64,000 nucleotides of DNA from Sediminibacillus dalangtanensis (GCF_017792025.1 NZ_CP046956.1:3410001-3474000); one strand, 5' to 3'. Positions 54,524 through 63,250 are shown, counted from the first letter of the stretch. A program made the numbers and translations. The notes: generated by a model from the sequence alone, not told the origin.

Positions 54524-56047
54524 TTATGTCTCCCTCTGCTTCGTTTTGCTGCGCAGGCTGCCGGTAAGGTATTGCAAGGAGTGTGTTTTCAGGAGCCAGG
54601 CCGTCCCGATAAATAGTACTGCCCCGACCAACGCAATCATGATGATATGCAACAATACGGGCCAGTCTGTGACCACCCGGCTCAGTGGGATAATGACTGC
54701 TGCCATGATCCCTGTGGCGGCAGTGATTTTAGCAAACTCACCTGCCAGCATGCTTAGCGGCAGTCCCTTTACAAGCTTCAGGAAAAGTACGAATCCTGTC
54801 GCTGCATAAAGCAGTCCGACTACCGAGGATGCGAGCGGAATACCGACAAATCCCAGGGTCTTCGTGAATAAATAGTTGAATAGTAGATTCAGTACCACAG
54901 AAACGGCGCCGATCTTCATGATTAGTTTGCCCTGTTTTACCGAGTAAAAGCCTTTATTGATCATCGTATTTAAACTGAAAAACAGTACCGAACCAAAATA
55001 GTAATAGGCTGCCTGGCTTGTCGCCAGTGTAGCCTGATGCGTAAAAGCACCGCGCTCATACAATAGCTCAATGATTTGCGGCATAAGGATCATCATCCCG
55101 GTAATTGCCGGGAGGACGAGCAAGTACATCAGGTTAAGTCCCTGTACCATCGTTTGTTTGAATTGCACCTGATTTCGAATAGCTTGTGCTTTGGCAAGTG
55201 CCGGAAAAACCAGGGTCGCAATTGTGACTCCGAAAATCGCCTGCGGAAAGTGGACCAGGTTCTTGGCATAGTTGATATAAGTAACGGTACCTTCAGGGAA
55301 ATAGCCGGCAAATATATTGTCGACTGCCAGATTTATTTGTCCCACCATCACGGTCAAGGCAACAGGCAGGAACAACCGATAAAAATGTTTGATTTCCGAC
55401 GTGTTGATTTTTTCCTTCAACCGGATTGCTTGTTTGGGAACAGCCAAAATCAGCTTGAATAACAAAGAAACAATCGTACCCGCAAGATAGCCTGCTGCCA
55501 GTGCATAAGGACCAGCAGACTCCGCAAACAGAAAAGCGCTGGTTATCATGGCGGCTATCACGATGATTTGCGATGCTGCAGAAGTGGAAAACCGCTGTCT
55601 GGCATCCAAATAAGCTTCCAAAACTGCATTTAATCCGACAAACACCAGTGCTCCCATCAGCCAGACGGAAACCCATATCGCAACCCTTGTCGCCTGTTCG
55701 CTGAATTCGGTATAAAGTAGCGGAATCAAGTACGGGGAAAGCAGCATGCCGAGTACAGCAGCAATCGTCCCTCCGACAGCTGTCACTTTGAACACCTGCG
55801 ACAAGTGGCTGTTTTCCCTGCCATTGGCAGCTGCCTCCAGATAGCTAGGCACCAAGGTGTTCTTCATACCATTCGTCATGAACAGGAACAGCATATTCGG
55901 AATGATGAACGCAGCCAGGAATGCATCCGCCTGATAACTGTCTCCGAAGTAATAGGCGATCACCATGTCGCGGACCAATCCGGAAATTTTCAATAGCAGT
56001 GTCATCAACAAAAACAATAGTCCGGTTGCTCCCAGTTTCGACTTCAT
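54524..56047 (-). CDS. MurJ/Wzx-type lipid-linked oligosaccharide flippase
   Basis: 507 aa with about fourteen hydrophobic helices. MurJ/MviN superfamily motifs: LKISGLVRDMVIAYYFGDSYQADAFLAAFIIPNMLF, GMKNTLVPSYLEA, YINYAKNLVHFPQAIFGVTIATLVFPALAKA, MINKGFYSVKQGK. Its place at the head of an exopolysaccharide operon suggests that it flips the repeat unit rather than lipid II, but the MurJ-like sequence makes either possible. The frame opens further upstream; the ATG at 56045-56047 gives the normal MurJ start (MKSKLGATGLLFLL). Confidence 0.85.
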   Translation of the reverse strand: MKSKLGATGLLFLLMTLLLKISGLVRDMVIAYYFGDSYQADAFLAAFIIPNMLFLFMTNGMKNTLVPSYLEAAANGRENSHLSQVFKVTAVGGTIAAVLGMLLSPYLIPLLYTEFSEQATRVAIWVSVWLMGALVFVGLNAVLEAYLDARQRFSTSAASQIIVIAAMITSAFLFAESAGPYALAAGYLAGTIVSLLFKLILAVPKQAIRLKEKINTSEIKHFYRLFLPVALTVMVGQINLAVDNIFAGYFPEGTVTYINYAKNLVHFPQAIFGVTIATLVFPALAKAQAIRNQVQFKQTMVQGLNLMYLLVLPAITGMMILMPQIIELLYERGAFTHQATLATSQAAYYYFGSVLFFSLNTMINKGFYSVKQGKLIMKIGAVSVVLNLLFNYLFTKTLGFVGIPLASSVVGLLYAATGFVLFLKLVKGLPLSMLAGEFAKITAATGIMAAVIIPLSRVVTDWPVLLHIIMIALVGAVLFIGTAWLLKTHSLQYLTGSLRSKTKQRET

Positions 56048-56474
56048 CCTCAATACCCCGCAGTTTGCTTCTTGTTTTGTATTTTTGACAGTCCGCCGGA
56101 GGCGGAGCTGTCTGTAATTCACCTCAAATATACCAAAGCTAAACAAAAGAAAAAGGAAAATTCATGATTCTTAACGTACTCTTTACGTACTTCATATTAG
56201 CTTAGTATTCTGTGAATCTTTGTTATTGGAGTTAATTCTCAAAGTTTAACTGAATGAAATAAATTACTCGTCCTTAGTGTTGCCTGATAATTTAGCAACT
56301 ATACCGACTCTGATAGCATTCTTTTACTAACTAATTATCTTTACCCATTAACAATGTGGATTCTGTAAATCTTTATTGAACTTTGGTTAAGTTTTTGTAA
56401 TATTTGCCAAATAATACCCTGATTCTTTTACACTGTTGGAAAGTCCAATCATCAGAGGAAAAGGGGTAAACAGG
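56048..56474. other. gene-free divergent promoter region with leader hairpin
   Basis: 427 nt between the minus-strand exopolysaccharide operon and the plus-strand glycosylation operon. A hairpin at 56087-56112 (GACAG.CCGCC-GGA-GGCGG..CTGTC) lies in the leader of the flippase gene; no T-run follows on the minus strand, so attenuation is only a possibility. A weak TTGAAC/TAATAT pair (about 56376-56403) may drive the plus-strand operon. Confidence 0.45.
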
Positions 56475-57419
56475 ATGAGGATTGCTGTATTGATTCCGTG
56501 CTATAACGAAGAACATACCATAGGAGCAGTTATTGACGATTTTCGGCGGGAGCTGCCGGAAGCGGTGATTTATGTATATGACAACAATTCTTCGGATCGA
56601 ACGTATGACATTGCAATTGAGCATGGTGCTGTGGTCAAAAAGGAACCGAAACAAGGAAAAGGGAACGTAATCAGAGCGATGTTCCGCGATATAAATGCAG
56701 ACTGTTATGTCATGGTAGATGGCGATCATACCTATCCGGCTGATACGGTTCATCAGCTGATTGGTCCGATTATCCGACGTGAGGCAAGCATGGTGATCGG
56801 CGATAGATTGTCGAACGGAACCTATGGGAGCGAAAACAAACGCAGGTTCCATAACTTAGGCAACTCGCTAGTGAAGCGGACAATCAATTTTCTATATAAA
56901 AGTGACCTAGAAGATATTATGACAGGGTATCGTGCGTTTGATAAGGTGTTTGTGAAATCGATGCCAGTGATGAGTCCGGGCTTTGAAATCGAAACGGAAA
57001 TGACCATCCACGCACTTGACAAACGCCTGCCTATAAAAGAAGTTCCCATTCGCTACAGGGACAGGCCGGACGGAAGTGAATCGAAACTGAGTACGTTAAG
57101 CGATGGCTTAAAAGTACTGGGTAAAATCTTCACCTTGTTTAAGGAATATCGGCCGATGATGTTTTTCAGTGCCTGGTCTGTCCTTTTGTTATTGTGTGGA
57201 TTGGCAACAGGGCTGCCGGTGGTTGGAGAGTTTTTTGCCACAGGATACATCACCAAGATACCCTCTGCCATTCTAGCGGTCGGATTGGTGATTTTGTCGA
57301 TGTTGTCCTTTGCCAGCGGACTGATTCTCGACACAGTCGCTTCCACCCACAAAAAGCAGTATGAATTGGAGCTTAATCGCATGTTTGATTTGTCTGGAGG
57401 ATTTAAAGGTGATCAGTAA
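56475..57419 (+). CDS. polyprenyl-phosphate glycosyltransferase (GT2, DPM1/CsbB-like)
   Basis: 314-aa enzyme that charges undecaprenyl phosphate with one sugar at the cytoplasmic face. GT2 core: IAVLIPCYNEEHTIGAVIDDF, YVYDNNSSDRT, MVDGDHTYPADTV (Asp-x-Asp metal site), GDRLSNGTYG, IMTGYRAFDKVF. Two C-terminal membrane helices (about 230-255 and 265-290) are typical of this subgroup. The ATG at 56475 follows AAAAGGGG. First gene of a plus-strand operon whose next three genes all overlap, which points to a single pathway. Confidence 0.88.
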   Translation: MRIAVLIPCYNEEHTIGAVIDDFRRELPEAVIYVYDNNSSDRTYDIAIEHGAVVKKEPKQGKGNVIRAMFRDINADCYVMVDGDHTYPADTVHQLIGPIIRREASMVIGDRLSNGTYGSENKRRFHNLGNSLVKRTINFLYKSDLEDIMTGYRAFDKVFVKSMPVMSPGFEIETEMTIHALDKRLPIKEVPIRYRDRPDGSESKLSTLSDGLKVLGKIFTLFKEYRPMMFFSAWSVLLLLCGLATGLPVVGEFFATGYITKIPSAILAVGLVILSMLSFASGLILDTVASTHKKQYELELNRMFDLSGGFKGDQ

Positions 57420-59172
57420 TTGGGGAATTTTTTTGCTTAGTGTTCTATTGGGAGTCTTGAGCGGAACAGCCTGTCTATCGTTGATTCAATCCTTTACCCA
57501 CACGTCAATTGCAGTGATCATTGCGGTATATGCGCTACTAACCGTTTTTTTTCTAGTCGGTTTTCGTGTGATGGTAAATAGATGGCAGTTGGCAAAAAGG
57601 CTGATGCGCCATCCCCTATCGGCAGGTTTTATAAGTATCTTTTCCTTGGCAGTGCTGTTCAGCTTAAAAGGTTCACTTGATCACTTACAAGATAATAGCT
57701 GGCTAATCAAGTTGTTTGTCTGGTTTGGTTCATATGCCACCATTTTCGTAGGAGTAACCCTTGTGATATTCCTCCTCTATCCTATACAGCTTAAGATAGC
57801 CACAAACAGCGTTTCCAGGTGGAAGATCATCGGCTATGCTCTGCCTTGCCTGGTGGTTTGGATTGTTTACTTAGCTGCTTTCTATCCAGGCGGGATGACG
57901 CCCGACTCCCTTTCTCATTGGCGGCAAATCCATACACATGAATTCAGCAGCTGGCATCCCGTATTTTATACATGGTTCATGATGCTGACGACGATATTCT
58001 GGCATTCTCCGGCGGCGACAGCTCTCGGCCAGATTTTTTTCCTTGCAGGCGTATTTGGTTACGCGATGTACAGCTTTGAGAAAAATGGTTTAAAACCAAT
58101 TTGGTTATGGATAGTGACTGCAATCTTTGCGCTCTCTCCGGTCAACAGCGTTTTCTCGATCATGATATGGAAGGATGTCCTTTTCAGCACTTTCCTGCTG
58201 CTCTTCACTGTCATTGCCTGTAAAATTGTCGTCACGAAGGGGGAATGGCTTTATCAGTTAAGCAGCCATTTTCTGTTAGGCGGAGCTGTGATCGGCATTA
58301 TTTTCATTCGAAACAATGGACTGCCCGTTTTCCTGGCCATGGCCCTTCTGCTCATGATTACATACCGGAATCAGGCTAAGCGGGTATTGATGACGACTCT
58401 GACGGTGTGCGGTATCTATGGCATCGTTACCGGACCTGTGTTTGATTCCTTGGAGGTGAAGCCGGCAGATCCTAATGAGGCATTAGGCATCCCTACACAA
58501 CAGCTGGCAAGAGTAATTGCACTCGATGGAGAACTGACTGCGGGGCAGGCAGAATACCTGGATCGCATTTTACCCCTAGCTGAGTGGAAGGAACATTACC
58601 ATCCTTACTTAACAGATCGGATAAAGTTTCTCGACGATTATAATCGAGAGGTCATTTACGAGGATTACGGAAAATACTTTTCTACTTGGTTCTCTGTTGT
58701 TTCCAATAATTTTTCTATTGCTGTTGACGCTTACTTAAAGCAAACATCGCTCGTTTGGCAGATCAATGAACCGCAGCATGGTTATACCAGTCTTTATTCT
58801 ACAGAAATTCATCAACCAAATGATTATAATCTGGAATCGGCTTCTCTACTTCCAGGTGTAAAAAATGTGCTGACAAGTTGGCAAACATTTACGGAATCCC
58901 ATTTAAAACAATTAGTATGGAGACCTGCTTTATACACTTTTTTGATTGTATTGTTGACTTTTGTCAGCTTCATGAAAAACGGATGGACAGCCTGGCTGGT
59001 TGCTTTGCCTGTTTTATTGAATACAGGCACCATTCTGGCCGGTTTACCAGCTCAAGATTTCCGCTATCAATATGCCAACTCGATGGCATTGTTCATCATT
59101 GGATTATTCGCCCTGCTCCTGTACAACCAACCTTTGCTGAAAAGGACAGATGACGATGACAAAGCTGCTTAA
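57409..59172 (+). CDS. GT-C-like multi-pass membrane protein (DUF6020 type)
   Basis: 587 aa with about twelve to fourteen hydrophobic segments. A conserved external loop after the fifth or sixth helix reads FYPGGMTPDSLSHWRQIHTHEFSSWHPVFYTWF, with acidic and His residues as in GT-C enzymes that use polyprenyl-phosphate sugars. FSIMIWKDVLFS and IIFIRNNGLPVFL follow, then an extracellular part of about 130 residues (370-500). I infer a transferase that moves the sugar from undecaprenyl phosphate to an acceptor outside the membrane. GTG start at 57409, 8 nt after GGAGG, overlapping the previous stop by 11 nt. Confidence 0.75.
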   Translation: MISNWGIFLLSVLLGVLSGTACLSLIQSFTHTSIAVIIAVYALLTVFFLVGFRVMVNRWQLAKRLMRHPLSAGFISIFSLAVLFSLKGSLDHLQDNSWLIKLFVWFGSYATIFVGVTLVIFLLYPIQLKIATNSVSRWKIIGYALPCLVVWIVYLAAFYPGGMTPDSLSHWRQIHTHEFSSWHPVFYTWFMMLTTIFWHSPAATALGQIFFLAGVFGYAMYSFEKNGLKPIWLWIVTAIFALSPVNSVFSIMIWKDVLFSTFLLLFTVIACKIVVTKGEWLYQLSSHFLLGGAVIGIIFIRNNGLPVFLAMALLLMITYRNQAKRVLMTTLTVCGIYGIVTGPVFDSLEVKPADPNEALGIPTQQLARVIALDGELTAGQAEYLDRILPLAEWKEHYHPYLTDRIKFLDDYNREVIYEDYGKYFSTWFSVVSNNFSIAVDAYLKQTSLVWQINEPQHGYTSLYSTEIHQPNDYNLESASLLPGVKNVLTSWQTFTESHLKQLVWRPALYTFLIVLLTFVSFMKNGWTAWLVALPVLLNTGTILAGLPAQDFRYQYANSMALFIIGLFALLLYNQPLLKRTDDDDKAA

Positions 59173-59503
59173 TTCTTTGAATGAAAATAAGAGCGGGATT
59201 GCCATCATGATTGCCGCTTCCGCCTGCACTGCACTCGGCCAGCTTTGTTGGAAGCTGTCGGCGGGGGAGATCAACCTCTTCCTGATCGGGGGACTTTCCC
59301 TCTACTTCCTTGGCGCTGTCGGGATGGTCATCGCCTTTCGGTTTGGCAGCTTGTCCGTTCTCCATCCTCTATTAAGTCTTGGCTATGTATTTGCGCTGTT
59401 TTTAGGGAGCATGTTTCTGGAAGAAATCATCACCTCCAAAAATTATATCGGAACAGCATTGATCATTATTGGTGCTGTCTTGATCGGTGGTGGTGATGAT
59501 TAA
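59150..59503 (+). CDS. SMR/EamA-like small membrane protein, first of a pair
   Basis: 117 aa with four membrane helices: GIAIMIAASACTALGQLCWKL, LFLIGGLSLYFLGAVGMVIAF, VLHPLLSLGYVFALFLGSMFL, YIGTALIIIGAVLIGGG. Resembles ArnE/ArnF, which flip undecaprenyl-phosphate sugars, and the EamA half-repeat. Overlaps the GT-C-like gene by 23 nt and the next small gene by 8 nt. Two ATGs two codons apart are possible starts. Likely one half of a heterodimeric flippase. Confidence 0.8.
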   Translation: MTMTKLLNSLNENKSGIAIMIAASACTALGQLCWKLSAGEINLFLIGGLSLYFLGAVGMVIAFRFGSLSVLHPLLSLGYVFALFLGSMFLEEIITSKNYIGTALIIIGAVLIGGGDD

Positions 59504-59825
59504 TTGGCTGATGATGATTGTTTTATTCACCCTTTTCGGCGCACTTGGCGGCTTCTTTTTTAAAAAGGCAAGCGGGCAGGATTTCACCTTGAATAGCAAA
59601 CTGCTAATCCATTTGCTGGCAGGCGGCATGTTTTACGGTGCTGGAGCCATCCTCAATGTTTGGACGCTCAAGCACCTTCCGTATACTGTTGTTTTTCCGC
59701 TGACATCCCTGACGTACGTATGGACGCTGCTCCTTTCTTCCATATGGTTGCGTGAAACCCTTACAAAGAACAAAATTGTCGGAGTGCTGCTCATCGTAGC
59801 CGGATCCGCCTTTCTGGTTACGTAA
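59496..59825 (+). CDS. SMR/EamA-like small membrane protein, second of a pair
   Basis: 109 aa with four membrane helices: MMIVLFTLFGALGGFFFKKAS, LLIHLLAGGMFYGAGAILNVW, VVFPLTSLTYVWTLLLSSIWL, IVGVLLIVAGSAFLVT. Different in sequence from its neighbour but of the same fold. The ATG at 59496 overlaps the previous stop as ATGATTAA, so the two are made in equal amounts. Probably the second subunit of the polyprenyl-phosphate-sugar flippase. Confidence 0.8.
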   Translation: MINWLMMIVLFTLFGALGGFFFKKASGQDFTLNSKLLIHLLAGGMFYGAGAILNVWTLKHLPYTVVFPLTSLTYVWTLLLSSIWLRETLTKNKIVGVLLIVAGSAFLVT

Positions 59826-59869
59826 AAGAGAACCGGCGCAGGGTCAGCAAAGCAAGCTGGGGTCAAGCT

Positions 59870-59937
59870 GGGGTCAGTCCCCCAACACACTGTCGTGGCA
59901 GCCCGACGCAGTGTTACTGTGTTGGGGGACTGACCCC
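59870..59937. repeat. GGGGTCAGTCCCC-type element with 20-bp perfect inverted ends
   Basis: GGGGTCAGTCCCCCAACACA at the left is the exact reverse complement of the 20 nt at 59918-59937. CACTG/CAGTG lie inside. Same family as the copy at 31469-31537. It follows the glycosylation operon by 45 nt and could act as its terminator-like stem. Confidence 0.85.
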
Positions 59938-59972
59938 ATAGGTATAATGTACTATTTCATTAAGTTAAATAA

Positions 59973-59999
59973 AAAAGAGCCGTGTAGTCCGGCTCTTTT
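59973..59999 (-). terminator. terminator of the 60009-60194 gene
   Basis: AAAAGAGCCG-N7-CGGCTCTTTT; on the minus strand followed by TT and an AT-rich run, 9 nt after the stop. Confidence 0.85.
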
Positions 60000-60008
60000 C
60001 CTTCTTGG

Positions 60009-60194
60009 TTATTCTTTTTTCTTGTATGGTTTAGCAGAGCCGGTGAATGGATTTATTTCGTATGTTAAGTCGCGTCCGGCTTCCAGTTCCTCTTGTGATG
60101 TCCTTTTTCCTAATGCAGCATAGTACCACATCCATGCCCCAAGCGATGCTAATCCGCCGATGATGGTCACCCAAAATACACCATCTCCATCCAT
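60009..60194 (-). CDS. small single-helix membrane protein, unknown
   Basis: 61 residues from the ATG at 60192-60194, 6 nt after GGAGG. One membrane helix (FWVTIIGGLASLGAWMWYYAAL) near the N-terminus, then a charged cytoplasmic tail (GKRTSQEELEAGRDLTYEI ... KPYKKKE). Family not recognised. It has its own terminator and RBS, so it is a real small gene. It lies 69 nt downstream of ugd on the same strand. Confidence 0.7.
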   Translation of the reverse strand: MDGDGVFWVTIIGGLASLGAWMWYYAALGKRTSQEELEAGRDLTYEINPFTGSAKPYKKKE

Positions 60195-60263
60195 GCTCCA
60201 CCTCCAATTGGTTTTTATTTCCATTTTAGCGCAGAATGTTGTTATTTCAACTACTCAATCAAT

Positions 60264-61601
60264 TTAGTGACTTGCTAAAGAAGAAACCGTTCCAGGGGAA
60301 TTGACAATCGGGCGCCCGATCGAATGGTATTCGATCCCACTTGCTTCTGCAACCTTCAAGTTAAAGCAGTTACGCCCGTCAAACAGAAGCGGACTGGCCA
60401 ACAGGCCTGCGTATTCCTCTAACGGGAGGTCCTTGACCTGCTTCCAATCCGTAATGATTACGGCACAATCTGCACCTTGTACTGCCTCCTGCAGATTGTC
60501 TGTCAGCATGACTGTGGCAGGCATCACTTGTCTTGCCCGTAAGACAGCAACAGGATCATAGCCGCGAAGCGTAGCACCTGCAGCCTGCAGCTGTTCAGCG
60601 ACACGAATGGCAGGTGACTCCCGCATGTCGTCTGTATTTGGTTTGAAGGTCATGCCGAGCAATGCAATGGTTTTGCCTTCAAGATTTCCTAAACGGGTTT
60701 GAATCATTTCCACTAGCCAGTCCCGCTGCTTGTCATTGACATGCTGGACACTACCAAGCAACGGCATCGGGTAGTCATAGCTTCTACCCATCGCAATCAG
60801 AGCATTGGTATCCTTAGGAAAACAAGAGCCGCCATAGCCGACACCGGCTTGGAGAAACTTACCCCCGATTCGCGAATCCATGCCCATCCCTTCTGCCACA
60901 TTATCGACATTGGCTCCTACATGGGCGCATAAATGGGCCATTTCATTAATAAAACTTATCTTAGCCGCCAAAAAAGCATTGGAGGCGTATTTGATCATTT
61001 CAGCACTTCGCAAATCCGTTTTGACAATCGGCAGCTGGAACGGCCGGTTGATTTCTTCCAACAATGCTAGTGCAGCCGGATCATCAGAACCTATCACGAT
61101 ACGATCTCCGTGAAAAGTGTCGTGGACGGCCGTACCCTGACGGAGAAATTCCGGGTTGGAAACAATGCGTATTTGAACTGGTTCTGCCAACTCTGACTCT
61201 ATCATTCGTTTGATAGATTGATTGGTTCCTACGGGAACAGTGCTTTTCGTTACAATTACCGCATTCTGCTTCAAATGGGCAGCAATCGCTCTGCCTGCCG
61301 CTTCAATAAAAGTCAAATCAGCTGAGCCATCTGCCGTTTCCGGTGTTCCGACAGCCAGGTAGATAATCTCTTTTCCAGCCAGCCCTTCCCAATAATCGGT
61401 AGTGAAATCCAGCCTGCCGCGTTGGAGATTTTTTTCTAGTAAATCCTCCAACCCCTCTTCAAAAATCGGGGATTTGCCGTGGTTCAACAGGCCGATTTTT
61501 TCCTCATCAATATCCAAACAGGTAACCGAGTGGCCGATTTCGGCTAAACAGACACCCGTGACCAACCCGACGTAACCTGTTCCAATGACCGCTATGTTCA
61601 T
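60264..61601 (-). CDS. ugd: UDP-glucose 6-dehydrogenase (Ugd/TuaD type)
   Basis: 445-aa enzyme: UDP-glucose + 2 NAD+ to UDP-glucuronate. NAD site IAVIGTGYVGLVTGVCLAE, VTKSTVPVGTN, SNPEFLRQGTAVHD, and the catalytic Cys260 in AGVGYGGSCFPKDT; C-terminal UDP site LGMTFKPNTDDMRES. UDP-GlcA would feed a glucuronate-containing exopolysaccharide, perhaps that of the 49-56 kb cluster (PssD/PssE), or a teichuronic acid. The ATG overlaps the stop of the small upstream frame (ATGA). Confidence 0.93.
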   Translation of the reverse strand: MNIAVIGTGYVGLVTGVCLAEIGHSVTCLDIDEEKIGLLNHGKSPIFEEGLEDLLEKNLQRGRLDFTTDYWEGLAGKEIIYLAVGTPETADGSADLTFIEAAGRAIAAHLKQNAVIVTKSTVPVGTNQSIKRMIESELAEPVQIRIVSNPEFLRQGTAVHDTFHGDRIVIGSDDPAALALLEEINRPFQLPIVKTDLRSAEMIKYASNAFLAAKISFINEMAHLCAHVGANVDNVAEGMGMDSRIGGKFLQAGVGYGGSCFPKDTNALIAMGRSYDYPMPLLGSVQHVNDKQRDWLVEMIQTRLGNLEGKTIALLGMTFKPNTDDMRESPAIRVAEQLQAAGATLRGYDPVAVLRARQVMPATVMLTDNLQEAVQGADCAVIITDWKQVKDLPLEEYAGLLASPLLFDGRNCFNLKVAEASGIEYHSIGRPIVNSPGTVSSLASH

Positions 61602-61732
61602 GGCAGTTTCACCGCCTTTTTCTGCTTTCCATATCCAATGGAGAGGAAATTAACCAACGGATGCTTCAGTTGTATCTTTCGTTTGCTGCTAGAAAATGTC
61701 GTTGTTCGGGACAATTGCTCTTTCCTATTCAT
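61598..61732 (-). CDS. possible small basic protein coupled to ugd
   Basis: 44 codons from the ATG at 61730-61732, with AAAGGAG 9 nt upstream and a stop that overlaps the ugd start as ATGA. The sequence is very basic (SSKRKIQLKHPLVNFLSIGYGKQKKAVK) with no known motif. It may be a true small protein or a leader peptide that couples translation into ugd. The open frame extends further upstream without a good ribosome site. Confidence 0.4.
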   Translation of the reverse strand: MNRKEQLSRTTTFSSSKRKIQLKHPLVNFLSIGYGKQKKAVKLP

Positions 61733-61902
61733 CAGATCGCTCTCCTTTGTCAGGGGGTTACTTCTATTTATATTGAGCTGCATGCGAATCCATTCATGCA
61801 AGGCCGTTGATTTCATCGTACCCGGTTGAAAGAGTCGCTACAATCCCCCAGAGAGCGGGGTTTCCTATGCATTTACAATGTTTACAATCACGACAAACAC
61901 AA

Positions 61903-61942
61903 AAAAGGGCGCCCCTTCTCGTTTAAAAAGGAACGCCTTTTG
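61903..61942 (-). terminator. likely terminator after second TagO-like gene
   Basis: On the minus strand AAAAGGCG...CGCCCTTTT with a one-base bulge and inner TTCCTT/AAGGGG pairing, then TTTTGTG. A second small CCCC/GGGG stem lies at about 61838-61857. Confidence 0.6.
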
Positions 61943-61995
61943 CTTATTTTCTTTACTATCGAATTTATTATGTTTTTGTTAATTTTTCTTCATAT

Positions 61996-63069
61996 TCAAC
62001 CGCGGTCATTCGTACGCTTCACCAGCTTGTGCATGCTGTTGATCAACGGCTTTTTCCTTTTTTCCACTGCTCCGATTTCCGCTATCAACGCAAGCAGCAG
62101 CAAAATGAAGAAAGAAATAATCAGCGAAAAGGTGAGCGATGCATTCGAGAACATGATGCCCAGGATTCCAAAGACGGCACTGAAGCCATAAATGATCAGG
62201 ACGGTTGTCCGATGGCTGAATCCCGAAGCAAGCAGTTGATAATGAATATGCTTCTTGTCAGGAAGCATGATGTTTTCATGGTTGTACAGCCTTCTCACAA
62301 TGGCGAACAACGTATCAAATATGGGTACTGCCAGCACGATCACCGGAATGATAAAACTGAACAAGGTCACATTTTTAAACAAGCCAAGCAAGGATATCAC
62401 GGCTACTGAGTACCCGAGAAACATCGATCCGGTATCGCCCATGTAGATTTTTGCCGGATAGAAGTTATGAAAAAGAAAACCGATATTGCTGGCAATCAAT
62501 ACGACACAGAAGTAAACAACGACAACGCGGTAATCACCAAGTGCCATGATCAGCACGCTGATCAATGCAATTGCCGATACGCCGGAAGCCAGTCCATCCA
62601 GCCCGTCAATGAGATTGATGGCATTGGTAATGCCGACAATCCACAACAGGGTGACGATAAAACTCCAATTCCCAAGCTCCACCAATCCGAATAGAGGGAC
62701 ATTGATCCGCTCGATGATCAGACCGCCGTATATCAACACGCCGGCAGCGGAAATTTGCCCGATTAATTTATACAAAGGACGTAGCTGAAATCTATCATCC
62801 AAAATTCCGAGTATGACGACGATGATCGCTCCGATACTGATTTCGAACATATGGCGGTGAGCCGGCTGTAAGTAAATCAGGCCGAGAACCGTTCCTAAAA
62901 AAATGGCCAGGCCGCCTAGCCTCGGAATCGCGATTTTATGAATTTTTCTGGCCTCCGGCTTATCCATTGCACCGATTTTGACTGCGAGTTTTTTCACAGG
63001 AAAAACGAGCAGGGCAGTCGCCAGCAGTGAAATTAGAAATGCAATGACAAGCTCTGACAGGTTAACCAT
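61996..63069 (-). CDS. second TagO/WecA-family glycosyl-1-phosphate transferase
   Basis: 357-aa polytopic membrane enzyme with about ten helices. PRLGGLAIFLGTVLG, VVILGILDDRFQL, GITNAINLIDGLDGLASG, NFYPAKIYMGDTGSMFLGY and LPDKKHIHYQLLASGFSHRT are all present, so the catalytic Asp and His residues are intact. Clearly paralogous to 47785-48831. It primes undecaprenyl phosphate with a sugar phosphate, usually GlcNAc-1-P. Located upstream of ugd, it may serve a teichuronic or glucuronate polymer, leaving the other for WTA, or the reverse. Confidence 0.87.
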   Translation of the reverse strand: MVNLSELVIAFLISLLATALLVFPVKKLAVKIGAMDKPEARKIHKIAIPRLGGLAIFLGTVLGLIYLQPAHRHMFEISIGAIIVVILGILDDRFQLRPLYKLIGQISAAGVLIYGGLIIERINVPLFGLVELGNWSFIVTLLWIVGITNAINLIDGLDGLASGVSAIALISVLIMALGDYRVVVVYFCVVLIASNIGFLFHNFYPAKIYMGDTGSMFLGYSVAVISLLGLFKNVTLFSFIIPVIVLAVPIFDTLFAIVRRLYNHENIMLPDKKHIHYQLLASGFSHRTTVLIIYGFSAVFGILGIMFSNASLTFSLIISFFILLLLALIAEIGAVEKRKKPLINSMHKLVKRTNDRG

Positions 63070-63209
63070 AGAATCCCTACTTTAGTTGATTTCTCTTATC
63101 TTTAATATAAATCAAACGGTCGATACTATTACAATTATGCAACACTCTATTTCAATTATTCACCGAGATATACCTGCCCAAACATTCCAATGAAACGATG
63201 GAAGCAGGC

Positions 63210-63245
63210 AAAAGACGTATGCACCGGATGGTACATACGTCTTTT
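63210..63245 (-). terminator. terminator of RND efflux gene
   Basis: AAAAGACGTATG-N12-CATACGTCTTTT, a perfect 12-bp stem ending in TTTT on both strands, 5 nt after the stop. Confidence 0.88.
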
Positions 63246-63250
63246 ACTGA

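Noticed and set aside
61861..61889. WalR box (TTTACA repeats near 61871-61885)
   Set aside because: The half-sites are only 3 nt apart, and the site lies downstream of genes.
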